Assembly (NCBI RefSeq): GCF_000718005.1
Contig: NZ_JODV01000010.1
Reading direction: 5' to 3' (one strand)
Source of the DNA: Actinoalloteichus_B caeruleus
GTDB lineage: Bacteria; Actinomycetota; Actinomycetes; Mycobacteriales; Pseudonocardiaceae
DNA length: 64,000 nt
The notes under the pieces were generated by a model. The model had not been told where the DNA came from. It worked only from the letters and a program-made list of their open reading frames with translations, and made no database searches. The stretch's first letter is position 1; each line of letters starts with the position of its first letter. Both the position numbers and the translations under genes were made by a program. This document shows positions 16,183-24,904 of this stretch, piece after piece.

Positions 16183-17091
16183 TCAGACGCGGTACGCGCG
16201 CCGTTCGGCCTCGTCGATCTCGGAGTACTCCATCAACTCGAACACCTCCGCGAGGGAGGCCAGCTCGCTCTCGGTGCGGTGCACGCTCTGCTTGGCGAAG
16301 ATCTCCCGGCACACGCGGCGCATGGCGCTGACCGCCGCCCGCATGCTGTGGTTGGCCCAGATCACCGCCGACACGCCGGCGGCCTGGAACTCCGATGACG
16401 GTGTGCTCGCGTAGGTCGTCGGCGCGATGACCAGCGGGAGGCGCTCCCCCCACTCACGGCAGAAGTCCAGGATCTCGGTGGCGTCGGACCGCCGGGAGTG
16501 GATGAAGATCGCGTCGGCACCCGCCTCGTGGTAGGCGTGGGCCCGGTCGAGGGCCTCCGGCAGACCCCGGCCGGCGATCAACGCCTCCACCCGCGCCACC
16601 AGCACGAAGTCCGAACTCCGCTGGGAGTCCTTGCAGGCCCGGATCTTCGCCGTGAAGTCGCTGACCTCGGCGAGGGTGTGGGAGTCGCCGACGAAGGAGT
16701 TCATCTTGGGGAAGATCTTGTCCTCGAGGCACACCCCGGCGACGCCGAGGCGTTCGGCCTTGGCCACGAACCGCCTGGCGGTGTTGAAGTTGCCGTAGCC
16801 GGTGTCGCCGTCCACGACGATCGGGACGGTCGTCGCCTCCACCATCGCCTCCACCACGCCGAGCAGCTGCGACCAGGACGCCTCGTCGCTGTCCCGCACC
16901 CCCAGCGCCGTGGACATCGACAGGCCCGACGCCCAGATGGCCTGGAAACCCTCGACCTCCGCGATTCTCGCGGAGAGCCCGTCGTGGGCTTCCATGAGAT
17001 ACGTCAGTTCCTTTTCCCGAATCATCGTCCGCAGTCGCGAAGCGCGACTCGACGTCCCGGTGTCCGTTCCGTTTTCCCGCACGCTCGTCAT
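16183..17091 (-). CDS. pepM: Phosphoenolpyruvate phosphomutase
   Basis: A 302-residue member of the isocitrate-lyase superfamily with the diagnostic PepM motif EDKIFPKMNSF (123-133). The metal and phosphate sites GVRDSDEASW (64-73) and VVDGDTGYGNF (93-103) are intact. The enzyme makes the C-P bond by converting PEP to phosphonopyruvate, the committed step of nearly all phosphonate natural products. The ATG at 17091 is chosen because GAAGGA lies 3 nt upstream; a longer frame only adds intergenic sequence. It heads the minus-strand operon and is divergent from the transaminase. No phosphonopyruvate decarboxylase gene is visible in the window. Confidence 0.96.
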   Translation of the reverse strand: MTSVRENGTDTGTSSRASRLRTMIREKELTYLMEAHDGLSARIAEVEGFQAIWASGLSMSTALGVRDSDEASWSQLLGVVEAMVEATTVPIVVDGDTGYGNFNTARRFVAKAERLGVAGVCLEDKIFPKMNSFVGDSHTLAEVSDFTAKIRACKDSQRSSDFVLVARVEALIAGRGLPEALDRAHAYHEAGADAIFIHSRRSDATEILDFCREWGERLPLVIAPTTYASTPSSEFQAAGVSAVIWANHSMRAAVSAMRRVCREIFAKQSVHRTESELASLAEVFELMEYSEIDEAERRAYRV

Positions 17092-17381
17092 AGTCCTTCT
17101 CGCAGCCGCCGTCACGACGGCACCGGGTGGCGCCGACGCCGTACTCGTCTGATTCCGATTTCCGTCAACGGGATCGAGAAGGAATGTATGCCAGCTCGGT
17201 GGTTGGTGGATCAACATCTCGCGGAACGGTTTAGAAGGAGGTCCAACAGGTGTGGTGATCCCACGACGCGCGCTGGCAGAGTGGCCCTGCCGTCGAAGGG
17301 CGCCCAGTTCCCGACGGCGATCACCCCCCGGGAGTTCCGAACGGCCCACACCGGGACACGTCGCCCGCACGGAGGAAACCG
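17092..17381. promoter_or_regulatory. Divergent control region of the phosphonate operons
   Basis: This is 290 bases between the starts of pepM (minus) and the transaminase (plus). The middle part is less GC-rich than the genes. On the minus strand, TTGACG near 17165 is a possible -35 for pepM. A strong AAGGAGG at 17234-17240 on the plus strand has no clear gene behind it. I see no convincing operator palindrome. Confidence 0.5.
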
Positions 17382-18563
17382 ATGACCGTCCGCGCCACCG
17401 AGACCCCGGCCACCGCGGCCACCGCCAGGACCACCCCGCCGCCGCACCAGGTGTTGCTGAACCCCGGCCCGGTCAACGTCCACGACCGGGTGCGCGCGGC
17501 CCTGGCCTACCCCGACGTCTGCCATCGGGAGCCGGAGGCCGCGGAGCTGCTCGACGCCGTGCGGGCCAAGGCCACGGCGGTCTGCGGCGGGGACGAACGC
17601 CACACCAGCGTCCTGCTCGCGGGTTCCGGGACGGCCGCGCTCGAAGCGGTCATCTCCTCGGTGGTACCCGAGGGCGGAACCCTGCTCGTCCCGCACAACG
17701 GGCACTACGCCGAGCGGGTCGCCAGCATCGCCGAGGCGCACCGGATCCCCGTGCGGCGGCTCGAGTTCGGCTGGGGCCAGCCGATCGACCTGGCCGCCGT
17801 CGACGCCGCCCTGGCCGAGGACGCCACGATCAGCCACGTCGGACTGGTCCACCACGAGACCAGCACCGGGATGCTGAACCCGCTGGCCGAACTGGGGGAG
17901 ATCGTCGCCCGCCACGACCGGTCCCTGATCGTCGACGCCATCAGCACCCTGGGCGCGGAACCGCTCGACGTGGTCGCCGACCACGTCGACTGGTGCGTCG
18001 GGACGGCCAACAAGTGCCTGGAAGGGCTGCCGGGCACCAGCTTCGTGTGCGCCCCCCGGTCGTCGCTCGACGGGCTGTCCGAGGTGCGCCCCCGCACCTA
18101 CTACCTGGACCTGCGCGCCCACCACGTCGCGCAGGACCGGGACCGGGCGCCGCTGTTCACCCCGGCCGTCCAGGCGCTGTACGCCTTGGACGTCGCCCTG
18201 GACCTGACCCTGGAGGAAACGGTCGCCGTGCGGTCCCGGCGCTACCGGGAGCGCGCCGACCGGGTGCGGGCGCACCTCGCCCGCCACGGGTTCGAACCCC
18301 TCGTGCCCGACGGGCACCGCGCCAGCTCGGTCACCGTCTTCCGGCTGCCCGACGGCGTCGAGTACCAGCACCTGCACGACCGGCTCAAGGCCGACGGCTT
18401 CGTCATCTACGGCTGCCCGCCGCGCCTGGGGCGCGTCTGCCGCATCGCGACCATGGGGCAGCTCACCACCGACCAGATCAGCGCGTTCCTCGCCGCCTTC
18501 GACGCGGCCCTGGACGCGCCGCACCCGACCGGCGCCGCGACGCCGTCGACGTCGCGCGCCTGA
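17382..18563 (+). CDS. Class V aminotransferase, PhnW-like
   Basis: A 393-residue PLP enzyme of the 2-aminoethylphosphonate-pyruvate transaminase/serine-pyruvate class. LLNPGPVNV near residue 27 is the family signature. GSGTAALEAV lies at the cofactor phosphate site, VDAISTLGAEPLDV carries the PLP-contacting aspartate, and ANKCLEGLPG carries the Schiff-base lysine. PhnW swaps an amino group onto phosphonoacetaldehyde. Here the aldehyde could be phosphonolactaldehyde, giving 3-amino-2-hydroxypropylphosphonate, or it could act on phosphonopyruvate to give phosphonoalanine. GGAGG precedes the ATG by 6 nt. It leads a two-gene plus-strand operon. Confidence 0.9.
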   Translation: MTVRATETPATAATARTTPPPHQVLLNPGPVNVHDRVRAALAYPDVCHREPEAAELLDAVRAKATAVCGGDERHTSVLLAGSGTAALEAVISSVVPEGGTLLVPHNGHYAERVASIAEAHRIPVRRLEFGWGQPIDLAAVDAALAEDATISHVGLVHHETSTGMLNPLAELGEIVARHDRSLIVDAISTLGAEPLDVVADHVDWCVGTANKCLEGLPGTSFVCAPRSSLDGLSEVRPRTYYLDLRAHHVAQDRDRAPLFTPAVQALYALDVALDLTLEETVAVRSRRYRERADRVRAHLARHGFEPLVPDGHRASSVTVFRLPDGVEYQHLHDRLKADGFVIYGCPPRLGRVCRIATMGQLTTDQISAFLAAFDAALDAPHPTGAATPSTSRA

Positions 18564-18592
18564 GCGGACGTCTCGAACAAGGAGGACGCGAC

Positions 18593-20830
18593 ATGCGCAA
18601 GGTCCGACTCGCGGTGGTCGGTGCGGGACCCACCTGCACCTACGTGGTGGAACGGCTCGCCGCCACCCTCCCCGACCTGGCCGACGAGCTGGCGCTCGAC
18701 ATCCACGTCTTCGACCGGGGTGGGCGGTTCGGGGCGGGAGCCGTGCACAGCGACACCCAGCCGGAGACGAGCTTCCTGAACCGCATCGTCGGCCAGGTCG
18801 CCTTCGCTGCGGACGAGAGCGTGCTCGACGCGGGACCCCTGCTGGAGCCGAGCCTGCGGCCCACGCTGTACGAGTGGTGCCGGCGCCGCTTCGACGAGAC
18901 CGGGGACCCCGTGTTCGACGTGACGAAGGAGGACTGGCCCAAGCGGTACGTCCACGGCCTCGCCCTGCGTGAGGTCTTCGGCTGGTATGTCGACATCCTG
19001 CGGGCACAGCCCCACGTGGACGTGCACCTCCACCAGGCGGAGGTGCTCGACGTCACCGAGCGGGGCGAGCGGCTGGAGGTCGAGGTCCGCGCCGTCGACG
19101 ACGACGGGGGTCCCGGCTCCTCCGAGGTGGTCACCGTCGACTCGGTGCTCTTCCTGACCGGCCACTCCTGGAACGACGCCTCCCGCATCGCCCGGCTGCG
19201 ACCGCTGCTGCGGTTCGCCGAGGACCACGACGTCGAACTCGTCCCCACCGCCTACCCGCTGGAGGACACCCTCACCGAGCGGGTCGCGCCGCCGGGCAGC
19301 GCGGTCGGCTGCGCGGGAATGGGGTTGACCACGATCGACGTCATCCTCTGGCTGACGGAGGGCAGGGGCGGGCGCTTCGACAGGACCGAGGGGCGCCTCA
19401 CCTACCAGCCCTCCGGGAGGGAACCCGCGACGATCGTCCCGGTCAGCGAGGCCGGGCTGTTCACCTTCGCCCGGCCCTACAACGCCAAGCAGGTCGACCT
19501 GGAGCGGTTCGAGCACCGAGGCGTCTTCCTCACCGAGTCCGCCGTCGACCGGCTCCGGGCCAGCGTCGGCCGTCCCACCTCGGTGGGCCTGACGGGAGCG
19601 CAGCGGCAGCTCGACTTCACCGAACACCTCTTCCCGCTGGTGCTGCTGGAGATGGCGCACCTGTACTACGTGACCCTGCTCGGTCCCGACGTCGGTCGTC
19701 GCCTCGCCGAGGCCGTCGGACCGACAGTGGACACCGCCCTGGACAACCCGGCCGGACCGCGCACCCCGGAAGCGCTGTTGGACCCGGTCTCCTCCGTCCT
19801 CGGGGCGGCGGTGACGCTCATCGACGGGGTGCTCCAGGGGACGGTGCCGCACGTGGAGGCGCGCGCCGCCACCGACGGCTGGTCCCTCGACGCGGCCCTG
19901 TCCCGTTTCCTCGAGGTCACGGTGGGACCGGTGGCCCGGGACGCCCTGCTGGCCAGGGTGGACGACCCGGCCGGCCTGGCCGAGGAGTTCGCTCGGGCCC
20001 GCCGGCCGTGGGGTCACCAGCCGCTGCTGTCGGACAACCTCTTCGACTGGCGGTCGACCATCTCCCCGGTGCCGCCGGCGGACCGCACCTCGCCGGAGCG
20101 CTACCAGGCGGCCGTGGTGGAGTTCATGCGCCGCGACCACCTGTGGGCGGAGCAGGACAACCTGACCAACCCGGCGAAGGCCGCGGCGGACGGGGTGTGG
20201 CGCGACCTGCGGCCGGTGCTGGGGTACGCCGTCGACTACGGTGGTCTGACCGCCGCCTCCCACCGCGAGTTCCTCACCGTCTACATGCGGCACCACAACC
20301 GGCTGGCCAACGGCGCGGCCCTCGAGGTGATGGAGAAGATCCTCGCACTGGTCGAGTGCGGGATCGTGGACGTCTCGGTCGGCCCGGACGTGACGGTCGC
20401 GGGAGGGCCCGGCGGCCGGTTCCAGGTGAACGGCCCCCACACGGGCGCGGTCCGCGAACTCGACGTCCTGGTCGACGCCCGGGTGCACTCCTTCGACCCG
20501 GAACTGGACACCGCACCGCTGTACCGGCGGCTCCTCGACCGGGGGCTGGTGCGGAAGTGGCGCAACCCCGCCGAGGACGGGGACCACTTCGAACCGGGCG
20601 GTCTCGACCTCACCGTCGACTTCCACCCGGTGCGACGGGACGGGACGGTCGACCGGCGGTTGACGTTCCTCGGGCCACCCAGCGAAGGCGTCATGTTCTT
20701 CCAGCTCGGCGCGCTGCGCCCGCACCACAACCACCACGTGATGCGGGACGTGCTGACCTGGCTGCGGGAGTTCCTGCCCCGGGGTGGCGCACCCGTGGCC
20801 GAGGAGGACGTCGCGACACCGGTCGGCTGA
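18593..20830 (+). CDS. Large FAD/NAD(P)-binding protein of unknown reaction
   Basis: A 745-residue protein. The N terminus is a dinucleotide-binding fold (LAVVGAGPTCTYVVERL), followed by FDRGGRFGAGAVH and SFLNRIVGQVAF. This layout is typical of the FAD-NAD(P)-binding family PF13454. A second GxGxxT-like site is near GCAGMGLTTIDVILW. The C-terminal third is not recognised but contains many histidines (RPHHNHHV). AAGGAGG precedes the ATG, and it lies 29 nt after the transaminase. Related proteins are annotated as hydroxylases or amine oxidisers. N-hydroxylation of the amino group made by the transaminase is a possible but unproven role. Confidence 0.75.
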   Translation: MRKVRLAVVGAGPTCTYVVERLAATLPDLADELALDIHVFDRGGRFGAGAVHSDTQPETSFLNRIVGQVAFAADESVLDAGPLLEPSLRPTLYEWCRRRFDETGDPVFDVTKEDWPKRYVHGLALREVFGWYVDILRAQPHVDVHLHQAEVLDVTERGERLEVEVRAVDDDGGPGSSEVVTVDSVLFLTGHSWNDASRIARLRPLLRFAEDHDVELVPTAYPLEDTLTERVAPPGSAVGCAGMGLTTIDVILWLTEGRGGRFDRTEGRLTYQPSGREPATIVPVSEAGLFTFARPYNAKQVDLERFEHRGVFLTESAVDRLRASVGRPTSVGLTGAQRQLDFTEHLFPLVLLEMAHLYYVTLLGPDVGRRLAEAVGPTVDTALDNPAGPRTPEALLDPVSSVLGAAVTLIDGVLQGTVPHVEARAATDGWSLDAALSRFLEVTVGPVARDALLARVDDPAGLAEEFARARRPWGHQPLLSDNLFDWRSTISPVPPADRTSPERYQAAVVEFMRRDHLWAEQDNLTNPAKAAADGVWRDLRPVLGYAVDYGGLTAASHREFLTVYMRHHNRLANGAALEVMEKILALVECGIVDVSVGPDVTVAGGPGGRFQVNGPHTGAVRELDVLVDARVHSFDPELDTAPLYRRLLDRGLVRKWRNPAEDGDHFEPGGLDLTVDFHPVRRDGTVDRRLTFLGPPSEGVMFFQLGALRPHHNHHVMRDVLTWLREFLPRGGAPVAEEDVATPVG

Positions 20831-21338
20831 CCCAGTGCTGGCGGGCCCGCGTCCTCCGCCGGGGGCGTGCCGGGGCGGCCTGGTTGACCTTCCGGCCCCG
20901 CCAAGCCGGAGCGCGGGGCGGGGTCCGAAGTGCCGGCGGCCCCGAGGCGGGGTCGCCGATGGTCACGGCGAGGAGGAACGAGCGGGGGGAGCGGTTCCCC
21001 GCCGCGCGGGGGCGCTGGCCGAGGCGGGCGCTCCGGGGCGGTCGGGTCCGCTCCCTCCCGGCGGCGTCCGCGATGTCCTCCGTCGGGTGCGGCCCGGGGG
21101 TGGACGCACGCCGTGGCCGGTCCGGTGCGGCGCACCCGGCGGATCAGGCGGGGTCCGCCATCCCAGAGACGCCGGACCTCCCCTCCCCGGCCGGGCGCGT
21201 GGCGGTCGGGGAACGCCCTGGGCGGAGCCGCCGACGTTCCTCGGGGCGTCCTCGTCCCGCATGCCCGGCACGGGCGTCGCGCGAGGTCGGGCATCGGGAG
21301 GGGGAGCGAGCCGACCGCCGACCGCACGGCGAGCGCGG
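20831..21338. other. Gene-poor stretch
   Basis: About 500 bases between convergent genes. I see no supported gene. Confidence 0.5.
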
Positions 21339-21377
21339 GGCGCCGGGTGGGAGCCGTGGGGACTCCCACCCGGCGCC
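21339..21377 (-). terminator. Strong hairpin terminator
   Basis: A perfect 15-bp stem (21339-21353 and 21363-21377) with a 9-nt loop lies 38 nt beyond the stop of the secreted I36-like gene. It could also stop transcripts coming from the FAD gene. Confidence 0.75.
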
Positions 21378-21414
21378 ACTCGGGTGCTGGCCGACGACTC
21401 GGGTGGGGCTGGGC

Positions 21415-21825
21415 TCAGTGCACCAGGACGCTGTTCGCCGGGAAGTCCACCGACGACAGGCTCGACCCGCCGCGGACGGGGAGCTGGGCCCCGGTGCAGT
21501 CGGTGCCCTCGAACAGGACCGCCTGCCGGCCGTGCGTGTTGACGGCCGACCGGATGCGATTCCCCCACCCGTGCTCGACCAGGTCCACGCACGCGCCCGC
21601 GTCCGTGTTCCACGCCATCGCCGTGAACCGGGTCCCCTGGAAGCCCGTCTCGTCCCAGGCGCAGAACGTCCCGCTGAACTCGCAGGCTCCGGTGGTGCTC
21701 GAAACCACGGCCGTCGGAGTGCCCCCGGGCGCGGCGGCGGCCACCCCGGACGCGACGGCCGAACCCACGACGACCGTGGCGACACCGATCGCGGTGGTCA
21801 ACGACCTTCTCGCGGACTTCCTCAC
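21415..21825 (-). CDS. Secreted peptidase-inhibitor I36/crystallin-like protein
   Basis: A 136-residue exported protein. Residues 1-33 form a Sec signal peptide: arginine-rich start, hydrophobic core, and an AAAA-P cleavage region. The mature part has four or five cysteines and the pattern CEFSGTFCAWDETGFQGTR, resembling the beta/gamma-crystallin fold of Streptomyces metalloprotease inhibitors (family I36). The GTG at 21825 is chosen over an ATG 15 nt upstream because GGAGG lies 7 nt before it. It stands alone with its own promoter and terminator. Inhibitor activity is inferred only from family resemblance. Confidence 0.75.
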   Translation of the reverse strand: MRKSARRSLTTAIGVATVVVGSAVASGVAAAAPGGTPTAVVSSTTGACEFSGTFCAWDETGFQGTRFTAMAWNTDAGACVDLVEHGWGNRIRSAVNTHGRQAVLFEGTDCTGAQLPVRGGSSLSSVDFPANSVLVH

Positions 21826-21923
21826 GAAACACCTCCACACGAAAGGGACAGAAAAGGAAACGGGACCACCGGTGGTTCCTCGTCGAGGACGGAACCATTG
21901 TCCGGCGGAAATCCCCTGCCCAA

Positions 21924-21952
21924 AACCTAGGAAAACCGGGGAGGTGGAACAA
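21924..21952 (-). promoter_or_regulatory. Promoter of the I36-like gene
   Basis: On the minus strand TTGTTC (21947-21952) and TAGGTT (21924-21929) are separated by exactly 17 nt in a locally AT-rich stretch. This predicts a start near 21917 and a leader of about 90 nt. Confidence 0.6.
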
Positions 21953-21964
21953 GTGATTCGATTA

Positions 21965-21977
21965 CCCCTTAGAGGGG
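21965..21977. promoter_or_regulatory. Short palindrome upstream of the I36 promoter
   Basis: CCCCT and AGGGG flank a TAG centre, 12 nt upstream of the -35 element. It is a possible operator; no regulator can be named. Confidence 0.35.
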
Positions 21978-22220
21978 CGACTAGTGGTCGTGAATTCCGG
22001 ATGACGGGGAGGTGTCCTCCTCCCGTGCCCGGTCCGCGCTGGGACGCGCCCGCTCCGGGGCCGGGACGCGGGGGCGACCCGGTGATGGCGTGGCTGACGC
22101 GTCCGTCCGCCGGGCCGTGGGACTGGTCACCCCGCAGCGGAACCCGACGGCCCGCGCGGCGGTCGATGACGCGACAGAGGCGTCGGGCGAGGGACCAGGC
22201 AGGTCCGGACGGCCGGCGAC

Positions 22221-22246
22221 GAGGTCACCTCCGAGGAGGTGACCTC
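22221..22246 (-). terminator. Hairpin terminator after the PhzG-like gene
   Basis: A perfect 11-bp stem (22221-22231 and 22236-22246) with a CGAG tetraloop lies 38 nt past the stop. AGGTCC and GGACCT further out could extend it. Between it and 21978 I see no gene. Confidence 0.7.
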
Positions 22247-22283
22247 AGGACCTGCCCGTTCCCGCCGCTGTCCCGCCCGCGCG

Positions 22284-22952
22284 TCAGGGCTGGAGGCGGC
22301 GGTGCGACCACCCGCCGTTCTCCCGGGAGTAGGAGAGGCGGCGGTGCAACCTGCTCGCCTTCCCCTGCCAGAACTCGATCTCGGTGGGCAGGAGGCGGTA
22401 GCCACCCCACCCCGCCGGCCGGGGCAGCGCGCTACCGGCCTCGATCAGCTCCTGGGCCCGGGTGTGCAGCTCGCCCTCCGCCGCCAGCGGAGCGCTCTGC
22501 GCGGACACGACCGTGGTGGCCTGCGCCGCGAGCGGCCGTTCCGCGAACAGCTCGTCGGACCGCGCGGCCGGGAGGGCCTCGACCGGACCCGCCAGCGTGA
22601 TCTGCTGGAGGGACTCCCGCCAGTAGAAGTTCATCGACGCCCACGGCTGGACGGCGAGATCCCGCCCCTTCCTGCTGCCGGTGTGGCTGGTGAACACCAG
22701 GCCACCGTCGACGACCTCCTTGATGAGGACCACCCTGCTCGACGGGCGTCCCGCAGCGTCGACCGTGGCCAGTGACACGGCGAGCGGTTCCCGAACCCGG
22801 TACTCCTCGGCCAGCGCGATCCACCGGCGCAACAGGACGAACGGATCCGCTGGCGGTACGTCGAACTCGGGGAGGACGAGGCTCTCGTCGCCGCTCAGGG
22901 TGTTCGCGGGGCGGGACTCCTCGACCCGGCCCGCCTGGGTGGTGTCACTCAC
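22284..22952 (-). CDS. PhzG/PdxH-family FMN oxidase
   Basis: A 222-residue pyridoxamine-5-phosphate-oxidase-fold protein. The blocks GSRKGRDLAVQPWASMNFYWRE, VVSAQSAPL and the C-terminal RLHRRLSY...RRLQP resemble PhzG, the phenazine-pathway flavin oxidase, more closely than PdxH as I remember both. PhzG oxidises reduced tricyclic phenazine precursors; PdxH makes pyridoxal phosphate. No other phz gene is in the window, so a vitamin B6 role is not excluded. The GTG start follows GGGAGG. It is divergent from the halogenase gene across 543 nt. Confidence 0.8.
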   Translation of the reverse strand: MSDTTQAGRVEESRPANTLSGDESLVLPEFDVPPADPFVLLRRWIALAEEYRVREPLAVSLATVDAAGRPSSRVVLIKEVVDGGLVFTSHTGSRKGRDLAVQPWASMNFYWRESLQQITLAGPVEALPAARSDELFAERPLAAQATTVVSAQSAPLAAEGELHTRAQELIEAGSALPRPAGWGGYRLLPTEIEFWQGKASRLHRRLSYSRENGGWSHRRLQP

Positions 22953-23495
22953 CGATCGCCTCCCGCGCTCGTCGCACCGGCACCCGGTGCGTTTCCCGAA
23001 TCCGCATGATCGCACGAGCGGGCGATGCGGGGAAAAGGGGCGGGTGCCGTCGGGAGTGGGCGCCAGAATGGTTCGCGGAAACACTTCCGGTCGGGTCGGA
23101 CGGCGGTTCCGGGGAATCGGGTGCTCAGCGGCCGCCCCCGGGTGGTGGTGGCCGAACGGGGTTCCGGAGGGTGCCGCCGCGGCACTCGGGGTATCCCGTC
23201 GAACCGCCTTAGAAATTCCTCCAAAAAAGAGCAACGGAATCCGCCTACCATTCGGGGGGCGGCGCCCGCTGGTCCTCGGCGGGACTCGGCCGCCACGACT
23301 CCGACCACCGCCCCTCCCGCCGCTCGTCGGACGGAGGGGCGCCGCTCCTCGTCCCGCCCCCGGCCCGGCCGCCCACTCACCCGAGCGGTCGACCTCCGGG
23401 CCGGGGCGCCGACGACGGGCGGACCGCGACCTGGGAGGCCGAGACCACGGTTTCCCGGCCACGACAACGCCACTCCGGAGAACGGGAGATCGACT
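22953..23495. other. Divergent intergenic region
   Basis: 543 bases between the PhzG-like gene and the halogenase. An AT-rich patch around 23208-23250 probably holds promoter elements. I recognise no gene and no specific operator. Confidence 0.5.
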
Positions 23496-24902
23496 GTGCG
23501 CGAGAAGACCCAGGTGCTGGTGATCGGCGGTGGACCCGCCGGATCGACGACGGCGACCCTGCTCGCCCGGGAGGGCGTGGAGGTGACCGTGCTCGAGCGC
23601 GAACGCTTCCCGCGCTACCACATCGGCGAGTCACTCCCGGTGTCGGTGCTCAGGATCCTCGACCTGCTCGGCGCTCGGGAGAAGGTGGACTCGGCCGGTT
23701 TCGTCCGCAAGCACGGCTCCTACTTCGAGTGGGGGGACGAGAAGTGGGACCTCCCCTTCAGCCACCTCGACGGCATCGACAAGTACAGCTGGCAGGTGGA
23801 GCGTTCGGAGTTCGACAAGATCCTCCTCGACCACTCGCGCAGCGTGGGGGCACGCGTCATCGAGGAGGCCTCCGTCCGGGATGTCCAGTTCGACGGCGAC
23901 CGGGCCGTCGCCGCCCGCTACCGGGTGGGTGGCGAGGAGCGGCACGTCGACTTCGACTTCGTCGTCGACGCCTCGGGCCGCGCCGGCGTGCTGTCCCGGC
24001 AGCGGTTCAGGAACCGTCGCTTCCACGAGGTCTTCAAGAACATCGGCGTGTGGTCCTACTGGAAGGGCGCCAAGGACATCGGGCGCGGCCCGAGGGGCGC
24101 GGTGGCGGTGTGCTCGGCGCCGGGCGGCTGGTTCTGGCTGATCCCGCTCAGCGGAGGCGTCCTCAACGTCGGCTACGTGTCCGCGAAGACCTGGTTCGAC
24201 GACCAACGCGCCCGGCACCCCGACCTGAGGTCGCTCTACCTCGCCGCCGTCGAGCAGTGCCCGTTGGCGGTGGAGGTGTTGGCGGGCGCCGAGATGGGGG
24301 AGGAGATCAAGGTCGAGACGGACTACTCCTACGTCGCCGACAGCTTCTGCGGGCCCGGGTACCTGCTGGCCGGGGACGCCGCCTGCTTCCTGGACCCGCT
24401 GCTGTCCACCGGCGTCCACCTCGCCAACTTCAGCGGCCTCATCGGCGCGGCCAGCATCGGCAGCGTGCTGCGCGGTGAGGTCGCCGAACCCGACGCCCTG
24501 CGCTTCTACGAACAGGTCTACCGCCACTCCTACCAGCGGCTCCTCGTTCTGGTGTCCCTCTTCTACGAGGCGCACCGGGCCAGCGACGACCACTTCTACA
24601 ACGCCCAGACCCTCACCCGGGCCGAACGCAACGGTCTGCGGCTGCACGACGCCTTCCTCAACATCGTCGCCGGGGTCGAGGACCTGGCCGACGCGAGTTC
24701 CGACCAGGCCTACGAGTTCATCGCCAACCGGTTCACCGGACGCGACGGTGGGTCGGCGAACCCGCTGACCCACCACAACACGTCCAAGGACAACCCGCCG
24801 ATGGCCCCCGACGAGGCGGTCGCCGGTCTCTACCTGGTCCAGGAGCCCCGCCTGGGTCTCCGGCCCGCGAACCTCCCCGTCGGGACGTCCACCGCCCGCT
24901 GA
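23496..24902 (+). CDS. Flavin-dependent halogenase
   Basis: A 468-residue member of the phenolic/carrier-bound flavin halogenase group. The FAD loop GGGPAGSTTATLLAREG, the ERFPRYHIGESL block and the class-defining WFWLIP (WxWxIP) motif are intact. GPGYLLAGDAACFLDPLLSTGVHLA binds the flavin ribityl and is typical of CmlS/CndH-type enzymes. It needs FADH2 from a separate reductase. The GTG start follows GGGAG. No NRPS, PKS or carrier protein gene is near, so it is an orphan or acts on a free or distant substrate. Confidence 0.88.
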   Translation: MREKTQVLVIGGGPAGSTTATLLAREGVEVTVLERERFPRYHIGESLPVSVLRILDLLGAREKVDSAGFVRKHGSYFEWGDEKWDLPFSHLDGIDKYSWQVERSEFDKILLDHSRSVGARVIEEASVRDVQFDGDRAVAARYRVGGEERHVDFDFVVDASGRAGVLSRQRFRNRRFHEVFKNIGVWSYWKGAKDIGRGPRGAVAVCSAPGGWFWLIPLSGGVLNVGYVSAKTWFDDQRARHPDLRSLYLAAVEQCPLAVEVLAGAEMGEEIKVETDYSYVADSFCGPGYLLAGDAACFLDPLLSTGVHLANFSGLIGAASIGSVLRGEVAEPDALRFYEQVYRHSYQRLLVLVSLFYEAHRASDDHFYNAQTLTRAERNGLRLHDAFLNIVAGVEDLADASSDQAYEFIANRFTGRDGGSANPLTHHNTSKDNPPMAPDEAVAGLYLVQEPRLGLRPANLPVGTSTAR

Positions 24903-24904
24903 AC

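Noticed and set aside
17252..20830. A very long plus-strand frame running through the transaminase gene into the FAD gene
   Set aside because: In 17252-18592 it is out of phase with the well-supported transaminase and is rich in Arg and Pro. Only the part from 18593 is real.
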